A stretch of DNA of 64,000 bases from an uncultured Desulfosporosinus sp. (GTDB taxonomy: Bacteria; Bacillota; Desulfitobacteriia; Desulfitobacteriales; Desulfitobacteriaceae), in assembly GCA_927405585.1 (NCBI GenBank), contig CAKMJS010000054.1:48638-112637 (forward strand), given 5' to 3'. The notes under the pieces are model-generated. The model was not told the DNA's origin. It saw only the letters and a program-made list of their open reading frames with translations, and searched no databases. Every line of letters begins with the position of its first letter. Positions within the stretch are counted from its first letter, which is position 1. Shown here one piece after another: positions 29,532 to 38,336 of the stretch. Both the position numbers and the translations under genes were made by a program.

Positions 29532-30185
29532 GTGTTTACTGGAATTGTAGAAGAACTAGGCATTATCCGTTCCCTTCGCCTTTTACCAGAATCTGGACAA
29601 CTTACAATCGAGGGGAAAACAGTCCTTACTGGAACTCAACTGGGAGATAGCATTGCTATCAACGGTGTTTGCCTGACCGTGATTAGCCAAAGCGAACATG
29701 AATTTACAGTGGATGTGATGGCAGAAACATTGGCAAAAACAAATCTAGCTGAGCTTAAAAGTGGGAGTCGTGTCAACTTAGAGCGAGCGTTACAACTTCA
29801 AACCCGCTTAGGTGGTCATTTAGTCAGTGGGCACATTGATGGCGTTGGAATAATTCGCAAGATTACCCCCTGGGGAATCGCTCAAGTATATGAAATCAAT
29901 GCCCCCCCTACCCTTCTATCCTATATCTTGCCAAAGGGATCCGTTGCGATTGACGGGATTTCACTCACAGTGATTGATGTGGAGTCCGACTACTTTACAG
30001 TCTCTCTTATTCCCCATACGTTTAAGCAAACCACCTTGGGATCAAAGGGAATTGGGTCTAGCGTCAACTTGGAAACAGACCTAATTGGCAAGTATGTTGC
30101 TCGTTTTATGGGTATAAACATTGTATCAAGTAAAAACAAACCAGATCTTTCTCTAGGTTTTTTAGCGGAGCACGGGTTTCTCTAA
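29532..30185 (+). CDS. ribE: Riboflavin synthase alpha chain
   Basis: A 217-residue enzyme with two tandem lumazine-binding repeats, each beginning with a VFTGIVEELG-like or LGGHLVSGHIDGVG segment and each with a characteristic AINGVCLTV or AIDGISLTV strand. It dismutates 6,7-dimethyl-8-ribityllumazine to riboflavin. GTG start after GAGAGGGG. Normal length. It lies between ribD and ribBA in the operon and works with RibH. Confidence 0.95.
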   Translation: MFTGIVEELGIIRSLRLLPESGQLTIEGKTVLTGTQLGDSIAINGVCLTVISQSEHEFTVDVMAETLAKTNLAELKSGSRVNLERALQLQTRLGGHLVSGHIDGVGIIRKITPWGIAQVYEINAPPTLLSYILPKGSVAIDGISLTVIDVESDYFTVSLIPHTFKQTTLGSKGIGSSVNLETDLIGKYVARFMGINIVSSKNKPDLSLGFLAEHGFL

Positions 30186-30233
30186 ACTTAACCTATCTCA
30201 AACCAATAGTTAATAAAAAAGGAGTGAAAGACA

Positions 30234-31469
30234 ATGTCGTTTAATACGATTGAAGAAGCTTTAGAAGATATTAGACAAGGCAAAATGATTGTAGTGGTGG
30301 ATGATGAGGATCGCGAGAACGAAGGAGATCTAGTCATGGCTGCTGAGATGGTAACTCCAGAAGCAATCAATTTTATGGCGACCTATGGACGGGGACTCAT
30401 ATGCGCTCCAATGACTAGTGACCGAATTCACGCCTTAAAACTCGAACCCATGGTGTCCACCAATACAGACCCTCATGAGACTGCCTTTACAGTAAGTGTC
30501 GATTCTGTTAAAAGCTCAACAGGGATATCTGCTTTTGAACGCGCTGAAACAGTCAAAATTCTGGTAGACCCTAACAGTAAACCGACCGATTTACAACGGC
30601 CTGGACATATCTTCCCTCTCAAAGCCCGAGAAGGTGGAGTTCTAGTTCGTGCAGGACACACAGAAGGTTCAGTTGATATAGCCCGTCTGGCAGGGCTTCA
30701 ACCTGCTGGAGTCATCTGCGAGATTATGAATGAAGACGGAACCATGGCAAGAGTACCAGACTTAATTCTTTTTGTTAAAAAGCATAATCTTAAATTTATT
30801 ACTCTTAAAGACCTTATTGCTTATCGTCGCCAATCGGAAAAACTTATCGAAAGGGTCGAGAGTATTAATCTCCCAACAGAATATGGAGATTTTAGTGCTG
30901 TTGGCTATCGCAGTGTTCTCGACCAAAAAGAACATTTAGCCTTAGTCAAAGGGACCGTTGATGACGGTAAACCAGTACTCGTCCGAGTTCACTCGGAATG
31001 TCTAACGGGGGACGTTTTCCATTCTAAACGCTGTGACTGTGGTGACCAACTAGCTGCAGCACTGGAACAACTGGAGTGTGAAGGCCGTGGGGTGTTACTT
31101 TATATGCGCCAGGAAGGCCGTGGAATCGGATTGTTAAATAAAATGAAAGCGTATAAACTTCAGGAACAAGGAAAAGACACTGTTGAGGCTAACTTGGCTT
31201 TAGGCTTTGCTGAAGACTTACGTGACTATGGTGTAGGCGCGCAAATTTTGGCTGACCTTGGAATTTCCAAAGTTCGTTTATTGACTAATAATCCTAGAAA
31301 AATTGTGGGCCTAGAGGGGTATGGACTAAAAGTCGTGGAACGTGTTCCAATAGAGATCCAATCAAAACCTGAGAATTCAGCCTATCTTTGTACCAAAAAG
31401 TCTAAAATGGGTCATATTTTACCAGGAGTTAAAGAACCAAAACAATACATTACTTTAGGTAATCGTTAA
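30234..31469 (+). CDS. ribBA: Bifunctional DHBP synthase/GTP cyclohydrolase II
   Basis: A 411-residue fusion. Residues 1-200 form the 3,4-dihydroxy-2-butanone 4-phosphate synthase ([33 protein letters not shown]); residues about 205-400 form GTP cyclohydrolase II, with the zinc cysteines in [20 protein letters not shown] and the arginine in [10 protein letters not shown]. It supplies both precursors for riboflavin. Strong AAAGGAG site. Length is the norm for this fusion. Third gene of the rib operon, 31 bases before ribH. Confidence 0.96.
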   Translation: MSFNTIEEALEDIRQGKMIVVVDDEDRENEGDLVMAAEMVTPEAINFMATYGRGLICAPMTSDRIHALKLEPMVSTNTDPHETAFTVSVDSVKSSTGISAFERAETVKILVDPNSKPTDLQRPGHIFPLKAREGGVLVRAGHTEGSVDIARLAGLQPAGVICEIMNEDGTMARVPDLILFVKKHNLKFITLKDLIAYRRQSEKLIERVESINLPTEYGDFSAVGYRSVLDQKEHLALVKGTVDDGKPVLVRVHSECLTGDVFHSKRCDCGDQLAAALEQLECEGRGVLLYMRQEGRGIGLLNKMKAYKLQEQGKDTVEANLALGFAEDLRDYGVGAQILADLGISKVRLLTNNPRKIVGLEGYGLKVVERVPIEIQSKPENSAYLCTKKSKMGHILPGVKEPKQYITLGNR

Positions 31470-31500
31470 TTGAACATAAGTAAGAAAGGGTGTATGAACT

Positions 31501-31962
31501 GTGAAAACCTATGAAGGAAATTTATTGGCTCAAGGACTTAAGATTGGAATTATTGCTGCCCGTTTTAATGAATTTATCACGAGCAAATTAGTGGGCGGTG
31601 CCATTGATGCTCTGCATCGGCACGGTGCACTTGAAGAAGATATTGAACTAGCCTGGGTCCCAGGGGCCTTTGAAATTCCACTCGTAGCCCAAAAAATGGC
31701 AAACTCTAAGCGCTATGATGCAGTCATTTGTCTTGGAGCAGTTATTCGCGGTGCAACTCCTCATTTTGATCTGGTCAGTAATGAAGTCAGTAAAGGAATT
31801 GCCCATGTAGGCTTACAAACTGGAGTCCCAATAATTTTCGGGGTCTTAGCTACGGATAGTATTGAACAAGCGATTGAACGTGCTGGAACAAAGGCTGGAA
31901 ATAAAGGTTTTGACGCAGCTATGACTGCGATTGAAACCGTCAATTTGCTTAAATCCTTCTAA
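31501..31962 (+). CDS. ribH: 6,7-dimethyl-8-ribityllumazine synthase
   Basis: A 153-residue lumazine synthase with [20 protein letters not shown], the [13 protein letters not shown] segment, [21 protein letters not shown] (active-site histidine) and the C-terminal [13 protein letters not shown]. It condenses the RibB and RibD products. GTG start after AGAAAGGGTG. Last gene of the rib operon. Confidence 0.96.
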   Translation: MKTYEGNLLAQGLKIGIIAARFNEFITSKLVGGAIDALHRHGALEEDIELAWVPGAFEIPLVAQKMANSKRYDAVICLGAVIRGATPHFDLVSNEVSKGIAHVGLQTGVPIIFGVLATDSIEQAIERAGTKAGNKGFDAAMTAIETVNLLKSF

Positions 31963-32023
31963 TAGTAATTTGACTTACTCATTTGATTACTAGCAAGATA
32001 TGGAGTATTGTCCACAAAAAAAA

Positions 32024-32086
32024 CCTTGTCAAAAGGCATAATCTTTTATAGACTCATATAAGTGACCGTGTCTATTTTTGACAAGG
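32024..32086 (+). promoter_or_regulatory. Inverted repeat reaching the sigma-factor ribosome site
   Basis: An 11-bp perfect inverted repeat: CCTTGTCAAAA (32024-32034) and TTTTGACAAGG (32076-32086), 41 bases apart. The right arm includes the first four bases (AAGG) of the AAGGAG ribosome site at 32083-32088. In RNA the pairing could hide the ribosome site; in DNA it could be an operator. A TTGTCA lies within the left arm and TATAGA at 32047-32052, only 15 bases apart, so promoter placement is unclear. Confidence 0.5.
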
Positions 32087-32097
32087 AGTTGAGTGCT

Positions 32098-32718
32098 ATG
32101 ACTTCCAACATTAGTGACCTAGATAACGTAAGCGCTATGCTAGAAGTAGCGCGCTCAGGAAATGAAGAGGCTTTAAATCTAGTAATTCAGCATTATGAAC
32201 CTGAAGTTCGAATGATCGCTTGCAAATATTTTTTACCAAGGGCAGATTATGATGATCTGATACAAGAAGGACGAATCGCAATTTTTAAAGCAGTATTGTC
32301 TTACGACACAAATTTAGATATACCTTTTCTTCATTTCTTAAGAATGGTCATTAAACGCAAACTGATAGATACCTTACGAAAGCATACTCGCCAAAAACAT
32401 GTCAACTTAAATGAAGCCTATTCCCTAAACAATGTGATTTCAGAATCACAAGATACAAGTTTTATCTCTCTTTTAGCAAACACCGAGGACCCAGCTACCA
32501 GAGTGATTGCAAATGATGAAGCTCGGTCTATGATTCACGGCTTAAATAAAAATTTGTCGAATCTTGAGCGTCTCGTTTTTGAACATTATTTTGTGCAAGG
32601 TTTTAAACAACGTGAGGTTTCTGAACATCTCGGACTCCCTGCAAAGTCATTAGACAACGCAATCCAGAGGATTAAACGTAAAACTTTACAGTATCGTTCA
32701 AGCCAACTGGCGGGTTAA
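32098..32718 (+). CDS. SigH-like RNA polymerase sigma factor
   Basis: A 206-residue sigma-70 family protein most like SigH/sigma-30. Region 2 shows DYDDLIQEGRIAIFKAVLSYD and a basic segment IKRKLIDTLRKHTRQKHV; region 4 has LSNLERLVFEHYFVQGFKQREVSEHL followed by AKSLDNAIQRIKRK, closely like the SigH C-terminus. The start at 32098 is chosen because of AAGGAG at 32083-32088. Context differs from canonical sigH, which sits near ribosomal genes, so this may be a second, specialised copy. An inverted repeat covers its ribosome site. The next gene encodes a single-pass membrane protein. Confidence 0.85.
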   Translation: MTSNISDLDNVSAMLEVARSGNEEALNLVIQHYEPEVRMIACKYFLPRADYDDLIQEGRIAIFKAVLSYDTNLDIPFLHFLRMVIKRKLIDTLRKHTRQKHVNLNEAYSLNNVISESQDTSFISLLANTEDPATRVIANDEARSMIHGLNKNLSNLERLVFEHYFVQGFKQREVSEHLGLPAKSLDNAIQRIKRKTLQYRSSQLAG

Positions 32719-32722
32719 TATG

Positions 32723-32756
32723 GGTACACTCCCACTTCTTCAAGTGGGAGTGTACC
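32723..32756 (+). other. Perfect 15-bp hairpin between sigma factor and next gene
   Basis: GGTACACTCCCACTT (32723-32737) and its exact complement (32742-32756) with a CTTC loop. No T-run follows; the next gene's ribosome site begins about 13 bases later. It may be an mRNA-processing or stability element, or an operator. Confidence 0.6.
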
Positions 32757-32780
32757 GAACGCGATTTGAGGAGGATTCCA

Positions 32781-33314
32781 ATGCTTTCGTTTTCTAGTTT
32801 TGTTTTTTCTTGGAGGATGCGCCTGTTAAGATTAAAAAAACATAAATTCGTTGTTAGCATTAGCATTGTGTTCATAATATCAATCATTATTTTAGGACCA
32901 CCTGCTTATAAAGAAAGTTGGCTTGATCCCTTCAGTACACTCAATGTTCCCAATCGTGTCCTTCATCCTCATGCTATTAACAAGTTGGGAATGATTAATT
33001 CCAAAGATCCGTTTCTTCCGTTATCCTACACAGATGAAGGTAAAATTCGGGAATTGATGCGCAACTTACAACGATCAACTCCCCTCTCTACTTCAGAACA
33101 AACCCTACTCGCTTTGGACGGCCAAAAAGTAATTTATTTCTCATTACATAGGGCACCCTCTAGCTACCATGAAGAGCAAGATTATGCATTACAATACTAT
33201 CCAGAAGAAGGAATTGTTTTTTTTGGTCATCAGTACTTTCGACTTAATGAAGCCACGATCAATAACTTCGTCCAAATTACAAGTAGCATGACTAAGGATG
33301 ATAGCAATGAATAA
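32781..33314 (+). CDS. Unrecognised single-pass membrane protein
   Basis: A 177-residue protein with a basic N-terminus (about 20 residues), one hydrophobic helix at about 23-42 (FVVSISIVFIISIIILG) and an extracytoplasmic C-terminal domain. The latter has no cysteines or known motifs; it has a segment KIRELMRNLQRSTPLS and a beta-rich end. The start is set at 32781, after GAGGAGG; an earlier TTG overlaps that site. The cytoplasmic part is too short for a usual anti-sigma domain, but pairing with the upstream sigma factor suggests the two are used together. Confidence 0.65.
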   Translation: MLSFSSFVFSWRMRLLRLKKHKFVVSISIVFIISIIILGPPAYKESWLDPFSTLNVPNRVLHPHAINKLGMINSKDPFLPLSYTDEGKIRELMRNLQRSTPLSTSEQTLLALDGQKVIYFSLHRAPSSYHEEQDYALQYYPEEGIVFFGHQYFRLNEATINNFVQITSSMTKDDSNE

Positions 33315-33359
33315 AGAACCAGGAACATTATTCTGAAGTAATGTTCCTAGTTCTTTATT
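33310..33359. terminator. Bidirectional terminator
   Basis: A 21-bp stem with one mismatch (33310-33330 with 33339-33359) and an 8-base loop, lying between convergent genes. Its outer arms are A-rich and T-rich, so it can serve both strands. Confidence 0.85.
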
Positions 33360-33367
33360 TTATGTTT

Positions 33368-33565
33368 TTAAGCTATTCCTCCGCTTTGAGTAATCAACTT
33401 GCTGACCTTAGTATGGGCATTGGTAGCTTCGTTGGCTAAGCGTAAGTAGATATTTCTTAGATCACCATGATGAGCACGTGTTGCTAGTGTCATGTATCCC
33501 ATTGCCGCACCGACGGCGTCTTTTTCATAATCATAGAGCATATCCAAGTCTGTAAATTGACTCAT
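33368..33565 (-). CDS. CotF-family spore coat protein
   Basis: A 65-residue helical protein with the pattern of CotF-type coat proteins (YDYEKDAVGAAMGYMTLATRA, then LRNIYLRLANEATNAHTKV). Start set at 33565 after GGGGGC. It lies 16 bases downstream of a sister gene of the same family, and both are probably made during sporulation. Confidence 0.75.
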   Translation of the reverse strand: MSQFTDLDMLYDYEKDAVGAAMGYMTLATRAHHGDLRNIYLRLANEATNAHTKVSKLITQSGGIA

Positions 33566-33581
33566 TTCCAAAGCCCCCTTT

Positions 33582-33791
33582 CTATTGTAGTTCAGCCATT
33601 CCTTTGTTAAAATACCCCAATACATCCTCTAAACCTTTAGCTTGTTCTTTGAAAAATGCTTTCACAGCTGGGTCTGTAGCCATTTCAGTGTACATTTGAC
33701 ATTTTTTCATAGCGGTTTCATTTTCAATAATACTACGAGTTAACATGCCTTGGTCTAGAATTTTTTTCATTTCCATGTCGTTTAGTTGCAT
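33582..33791 (-). CDS. CotF-family spore coat protein
   Basis: A 69-residue helical protein with the ferritin-like four-helix pattern of CotF-type small coat proteins (LDQGMLTRSIIENETAMKKC, ATDPAVKAFFKEQAKG). The ATG follows AAAGGAGGG. The two adjacent genes look like the two halves of a longer CotF-type ferritin-like protein, and they may work together. Confidence 0.75.
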   Translation of the reverse strand: MQLNDMEMKKILDQGMLTRSIIENETAMKKCQMYTEMATDPAVKAFFKEQAKGLEDVLGYFNKGMAELQ

Positions 33792-33983
33792 TTGTATCCC
33801 TCCTTTTTTAGAGCTAATTCTAAATAACAGTTTCAGGATGTGTAAAATGACCGTAAATTATACACATTATATAAATTTTAACCAACAGACGCGTGTAATA
33901 GGTCAAATGGCACTTCACGAGAAGGATAAGAAATGATACATTATTAATATTATTGGAAATGAGGAAAAAGGAGGCTCTAAAAT

Positions 33984-34514
33984 TTGGAAACGCCTGACTT
34001 CAAGAGAGTTTTTCGAGGGTATGATCCAGAGGCTGTCGACCAAGCGTGGGCAGAAACCGACCGTCAATTGTCTGAAGCCAATGCCGCGCATAAAGAGTTG
34101 CGCTTACAAATTAACAGCCTAAGAGAACAAAACTCTGAATGGGGAAATCGACTCAAACAATATAATCAAATAGAAAAAGACCTCCGTGACGCCCTCCTGA
34201 GTGCCCAACGAATTGCTAACCAGGTAAAAGACGATGCTACAATACAAGCAGACGAGCTACTCAACTCTGCCCGTAATGAAAGTGAAACGCTGCTTAGTGA
34301 AGCAGCGCGGATTTCAGAATCTATGGAAACTGAAGTAGAGACAATGCTCATCGAAAAGCGCCTGGAAATCATCCAACTAGAAGAGCAAATTAAAGGATTA
34401 GCGGAGCAAAAAACTGAACTTCAAACTCAAGTTAACCAAGCCATACGTTATTTAGAAATGGCCAAAGGATCATTCTCTTCTAATCAGTCCCCACTCCCAC
34501 TTGATAAAGTATGA
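33984..34514 (+). CDS. DivIVA-domain coiled-coil protein
   Basis: A 176-residue protein. The N-terminus ETPDFKRVFRGYDPEAVDQ is a DivIVA membrane-targeting domain; most of the rest is long coiled coil. DivIVA proteins recognise curved membrane at poles and septa and recruit division or wall-synthesis partners. TTG start, placed by AAAGGAGG 7 bases upstream. No division operon is nearby; it might be a GpsB/DivIVA-like auxiliary factor. Confidence 0.8.
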   Translation: METPDFKRVFRGYDPEAVDQAWAETDRQLSEANAAHKELRLQINSLREQNSEWGNRLKQYNQIEKDLRDALLSAQRIANQVKDDATIQADELLNSARNESETLLSEAARISESMETEVETMLIEKRLEIIQLEEQIKGLAEQKTELQTQVNQAIRYLEMAKGSFSSNQSPLPLDKV

Positions 34515-34551
34515 GTTACCTAATTGGATAAAGTGGATAGGAAGTATTGCA

Positions 34552-34601
34552 GAAAGACCGAAGCAGATGCATCATGATATGCACTGTTTTCGGTCTCTTT
34601 C
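34552..34601. terminator. Bidirectional terminator
   Basis: GAAAGACCGAA with TTTTCGGTCTCTTTC as outer stem, and an inner GCA..TGC stem (34552-34572 with 34579-34601). It separates the convergent DivIVA and DUF2007 genes. Confidence 0.7.
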
Positions 34602-34607
34602 ACATTT

Positions 34608-34883
34608 TCAGCTCTCAAACTCCCCCTCAATGTCATCGTCATCTTCAAGATATACACTTTGCGCTTCTTGGATTAGTTGTAGTGCTGCTTCGAGTGAAAC
34701 GGTAGGCACATAGAGGTCCACTTCAGTTTTTAATCCATAAGCAATTTTCACGAACGCCCCTGCATCTGGATATTGTTTAATCACCTGAATGCTTTCCTCA
34801 CTAAGTAGTCCGATTATTATATCAGCCTCAAGTTCCTGCGTTACACCGCAAAGATAACTCCAGTCTTCTCCAACCATCGACAC
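34608..34883 (-). CDS. DUF2007-like protein
   Basis: A 91-residue protein of the DUF2007/putative signal-transducing type: a central segment EADIIIGLLSEESIQVIKQYPDAGAFVKIAYG followed by VDLYVPTVSLEAALQLI (read in parts) matches this family's beta-alpha pattern, then an acidic tail. Starts with GTG at 34883, with a GGGAG 4 bases away; an ATG two codons later is equally likely. Function is unknown. Confidence 0.7.
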   Translation of the reverse strand: MSMVGEDWSYLCGVTQELEADIIIGLLSEESIQVIKQYPDAGAFVKIAYGLKTEVDLYVPTVSLEAALQLIQEAQSVYLEDDDDIEGEFES

Positions 34884-34965
34884 ATCACTCCCAACTTATA
34901 CCCATATCGGACGTCTTGATTGATTTATCAGCAGGATTACTCAGAGTAAATGCACTAGCGATAAG

Positions 34966-35103
34966 TTATTTGGTCAGTCCATATTCTTTCCAGCGCTGAT
35001 TAACAAGGTTAACTGTCTCCTCAGCGGGGAGTACTTCTCCAGGATAACCTGGTTTCATCCGGGCATCGATCGGAGTGGACCATGCTAGGACCTTCTTCTT
35101 CAT
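34966..35103 (-). CDS. Small 45-residue protein
   Basis: An uninterrupted 45-residue frame from ATG at 35103 to the stop at 34966: begins MKKKVLAWSTPIDARMKPG and ends NQRWKEYGLTK. The composition is protein-like, with a tryptophan in each half and a proline-rich middle (GYPGEVLPAEE). It starts 15 bases after the LpdD-like gene on the same strand, which suggests translational coupling. There is no clear ribosome site (TTTTGGTTAAGCTGC), so expression is uncertain. I do not recognise a family. Confidence 0.5.
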   Translation of the reverse strand: MKKKVLAWSTPIDARMKPGYPGEVLPAEETVNLVNQRWKEYGLTK

Positions 35104-35118
35104 GCAGCTTAACCAAAA

Positions 35119-35550
35119 TTATTTTTTAAATGATGCTAAAGCGGATTGAGTTAGAGTAGCGCAATGAGAGATGATTTCGTTCAATTCCTCCGGAACTAAG
35201 TGATCCGAGTGGATTCCGGCCGTCACAACTACTGGGCATTGGAGTTCACGCGCCAACGTATCAGCAACCATCTGAGCTACGTCGACATCTTTATGTCCGG
35301 GAACTGGCGTGATGTATACATCAGTGCTCCATCCAATACCGCTAAGGCTTAGTCGAGGTATGGCTAGCACAACGCCGCCGACATGTGGTTTCCCCCCGCC
35401 AGTCAGAAGTCCATTAAGTCCATTGCCAGTATCCGTCAGGATTAATGAAATCTGACAACGTCCCTCCCCTTCTTGTCCTTGCCAAACGGAGAAATTGTTA
35501 TTAAGTATAGTATCAGGCACGTGGTTCGTCCTCACTTCACTTTTTAACAT
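35119..35550 (-). CDS. Prenylated-flavin chaperone LpdD-like protein
   Basis: A 143-residue protein resembling LpdD, the small protein linked to UbiD-type decarboxylases. Recognisable parts are LTGGGKPHVGGVVLAIPR and the C-terminal PGHKDVDVAQMVADTLAREL, VVVTAGIHSDHLVPEEL. LpdD-type proteins are thought to help prenylated-FMN enzymes mature. No UbiD or UbiX gene is in the window. Start uncertain: the ATG at 35550 has no good ribosome site, while a GTG at 35520 has GTGAGG upstream. Confidence 0.7.
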   Translation of the reverse strand: MLKSEVRTNHVPDTILNNNFSVWQGQEGEGRCQISLILTDTGNGLNGLLTGGGKPHVGGVVLAIPRLSLSGIGWSTDVYITPVPGHKDVDVAQMVADTLARELQCPVVVTAGIHSDHLVPEELNEIISHCATLTQSALASFKK

Positions 35551-35623
35551 TCGATGTCTTTATTATACATTTGATCCATATTATTAGCCAAGTTTTTGAA
35601 ACTCTTGCGTTGTAAAGAATATT

Positions 35624-35671
35624 AGCCCAAGAAAGAGAGTTGGGATATGACCCAACTCTCTTTCTTGGGCT
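35624..35671. terminator. Hairpin after clpB
   Basis: A 21-bp perfect stem (35624-35644 and 35651-35671) with a 6-base loop, 19 bases past the clpB stop. The following minus-strand bases are only moderately T-rich (AATATTCTTTA). Confidence 0.75.
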
Positions 35672-35690
35672 ATATAAAGTTTGAATTTAC

Positions 35691-38288
35691 TTAGTCTTTT
35701 TGAGGTGAGAACGAATAAGTCCCCAACTCGTCGACATCCACAAGGAGGCGTTGCCCTTCTTTAAATTCTCCTTGCAGGAGCTTAAGGGCCATAGGATTTT
35801 GTAGACGTTGTTGGATCACACGCTTAAGCGGCCTTGCTCCATAAATTGGGTCATACCCCTCATTAGCAATTTGATCGCGTGCTCGTGCTGTTAAGTCGAC
35901 CGTTAGCTTACGTTCGCTCAAACGCTGACGCAACAGGCCAAGTTGGATTTCTACGATTTGCCCAATATGCTCGCGTCCTAGAGGGTGGAAGATAATGACT
36001 TCATCGAGGCGGTTTAGGAATTCCGGCCTAAAGTGGTGCCTTAGTTCTTCATTAATACTAGATCGGACCTCTTCTAACGATGCGTTACGTTGAGTTAGCT
36101 CCTGAATAGACGGACTGGCAATATTACTAGTCAAGATGACGACTGTATTCTTAAAGTTAACTATACGCCCCTGACCATCGGTTAAACGGCCATCATCTAA
36201 GAGCTGTAAGAGGACATTCGTGACGTCGTTATGTGCTTTCTCTACTTCGTCGAAGAGGATAACACTGTAAGGTTTGCGGCGAACGGCTTCTGTAAGTTGC
36301 CCACCCTCTTCATATCCCACATATCCTGGAGGTGCTCCAATCAGGCGAGACACTGTGTGCTTTTCCATATATTCAGACATATCAATTCGGACCATAGCTT
36401 GTTCATCATCAAAAAGGAATTCCGCTAAGGCTCTGGCCAGTTCAGTCTTCCCGACACCCGTCGGCCCCAAAAAGAGGAAAGAGCCCAATGGTCGATTCGG
36501 ATCTTGAAGCCCTGCACGTGCTCTTCGTACGGCATCAGCGACGGCTCGAACTGCTTCTTCTTGTCCAATCACCCTTTGATGAATCCTGTCTTCCATGTGG
36601 ATGAGCTTTGCCATTTCACTCTCCATAAGTTTAGAAACGGGGACATGGGTCCATGTTGCTACGATTTCTGCGATATCTTGCTCTACCACTTCTTGTTTTA
36701 ACAAAGTATTTGCCTTAGCTTGTAATGTTTGCTCCGTTATTTTAAGTTCTTTTTCTAAAGTTGGAATGATGCCGTACTGAAGCTCGGCAGCTTTATTATA
36801 ATCCAATTGTTGCTGTGCTTGCTCCATAAGGTTTCGAGAACGGTCGACTTCCTCTTTAAGTTGTTGAATCCGTTCCAGAACTTCACGTTCCCCTAGCAAT
36901 TGGGCATCCAGTCCAGAACGCTCTTCTTTAAGGTTAGCCAACTCTTCTTCAATTTTTGTTAACCGTTCCTTACTGGCTTCATCTTTTTCTTTCTTTAAGG
37001 CCTCTCGTTCAATTTCAAGTTGCATCATTCGTCGTTTGATCTGGTCTAATTCATACGGATCACTGGTGATTTCCATACGCATACGTGCTCCTGCCTCATC
37101 GATGAGGTCAATCGCTTTGTCCGGGAGAAAACGATCGCTAATATATCGATCAGAAAGCACGGCAGCAGCAATAATAGCTCCGTCTGTTATTCGTACGCCA
37201 TGGTGAGTTTCATAGCGTTCTTTGAGACCACGTAGAATTGAGATGGTATCTTCTACACTGGGTGCTTCGACAATAATCGGTTGGAAGCGCCTCTCCAGTG
37301 CGGCATCTTTCTCTATGTGCTTGCGATATTCTGCAAGTGTTGTCGCTCCTAGCATACTAAGTTCACCACGGGCTAGCATCGGTTTTAGCATATTGCTGGC
37401 ATCCATTGCTCCTTCGGCAGCACCTGCTCCGACCACGGTATGCAATTCGTCAATAAACAAGATTACGTCGTCTCGATCTTGGATTTCCTTGAGCACTGCT
37501 TTCAGACGTTCTTCGAACTCACCGCGGTACTTGGCCCCGGCAATTAAGGTTCCCATATCGAGAGAAATGACTTGTTTATCCTTAATTGCTTGTGGGACAT
37601 CTCCTCGCACAATCCTTTGAGCTAAGCCTTCGACAATTGCTGTTTTCCCGACCCCAGGCTCTCCGATTAGAACGGGATTATTCTTTGTACGTCGGGATAG
37701 AGTTTGAATGACCCTGCGTATCTCCTCATCTCGGCCAATGACCGGATCAAGACGTCCTCGCTTCGCGAGTTCCACTAGGTTAAGACCATACTGTTCCAAT
37801 GCCGCATAGGTCCCTTCAGGGTTGGAACTCGTAACGCGTTGAGTACCTCTAATTTCACGTAGGGCCTGAAGCAATTTTTCTCGGGTAAGCCCTGCTTGTT
37901 TTAGGATTTGTTCAGTAGACCCTCCGGCCTTTTCAAAAAGTGCAAGAAGTAAATGTTCCGTGCTAACGTACTCATCGCCAAAAGGGATCATCTCATCATG
38001 GGCTGAGACTAATACCGTACGTAACCGAGGTGAAATGATTATTTGTAGATTTCTACCACTAATACGTGAAAAGCGGTTGATCTCTTGACGGAGAGTTTTG
38101 ATGAATACGCCAACTGCCATATTCATTTTAGTCAATACTTGGGGAACGACTCCATCTCCCTGCTCCAAGAGGGTGAGCAATAGATGTTCAGGCTCAACTT
38201 GGCTGTTTCCGTTGCGTTCTGCCATGGTTTGGGCATTCGTAATCGCTTCCTGAGATTTCTGGGTAAATCGGTTAGTATCAAAAGACAA
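35691..38288 (-). CDS. clpB: ATP-dependent disaggregase ClpB
   Basis: An 865-residue Hsp100 protein: N-domain repeats (1-150), first AAA+ with GEPGVGKTA near 205 and [16 protein letters not shown], a coiled-coil middle domain (about 400-520) that marks ClpB rather than ClpA/ClpC, and a second AAA+ with GPTGVGKTE near 605. No ClpP-binding loop is evident. It rescues aggregated proteins with DnaK/DnaJ. It follows the dnaJ-like gene by 48 bases, so both probably come from the promoter at 39427-39455. Confidence 0.96.
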   Translation of the reverse strand: MSFDTNRFTQKSQEAITNAQTMAERNGNSQVEPEHLLLTLLEQGDGVVPQVLTKMNMAVGVFIKTLRQEINRFSRISGRNLQIIISPRLRTVLVSAHDEMIPFGDEYVSTEHLLLALFEKAGGSTEQILKQAGLTREKLLQALREIRGTQRVTSSNPEGTYAALEQYGLNLVELAKRGRLDPVIGRDEEIRRVIQTLSRRTKNNPVLIGEPGVGKTAIVEGLAQRIVRGDVPQAIKDKQVISLDMGTLIAGAKYRGEFEERLKAVLKEIQDRDDVILFIDELHTVVGAGAAEGAMDASNMLKPMLARGELSMLGATTLAEYRKHIEKDAALERRFQPIIVEAPSVEDTISILRGLKERYETHHGVRITDGAIIAAAVLSDRYISDRFLPDKAIDLIDEAGARMRMEITSDPYELDQIKRRMMQLEIEREALKKEKDEASKERLTKIEEELANLKEERSGLDAQLLGEREVLERIQQLKEEVDRSRNLMEQAQQQLDYNKAAELQYGIIPTLEKELKITEQTLQAKANTLLKQEVVEQDIAEIVATWTHVPVSKLMESEMAKLIHMEDRIHQRVIGQEEAVRAVADAVRRARAGLQDPNRPLGSFLFLGPTGVGKTELARALAEFLFDDEQAMVRIDMSEYMEKHTVSRLIGAPPGYVGYEEGGQLTEAVRRKPYSVILFDEVEKAHNDVTNVLLQLLDDGRLTDGQGRIVNFKNTVVILTSNIASPSIQELTQRNASLEEVRSSINEELRHHFRPEFLNRLDEVIIFHPLGREHIGQIVEIQLGLLRQRLSERKLTVDLTARARDQIANEGYDPIYGARPLKRVIQQRLQNPMALKLLQGEFKEGQRLLVDVDELGTYSFSPQKD

Positions 38289-38336
38289 ATTCGCTCACTC
38301 CTTTTCAAGTTAGGTCCAATAAGTTGCGTCAAGAGA

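Noticed and set aside
37222..37620. Long open frame opposite clpB
   Set aside because: Antisense to a strongly conserved ClpB region; serine- and arginine-rich composition typical of a shadow frame.
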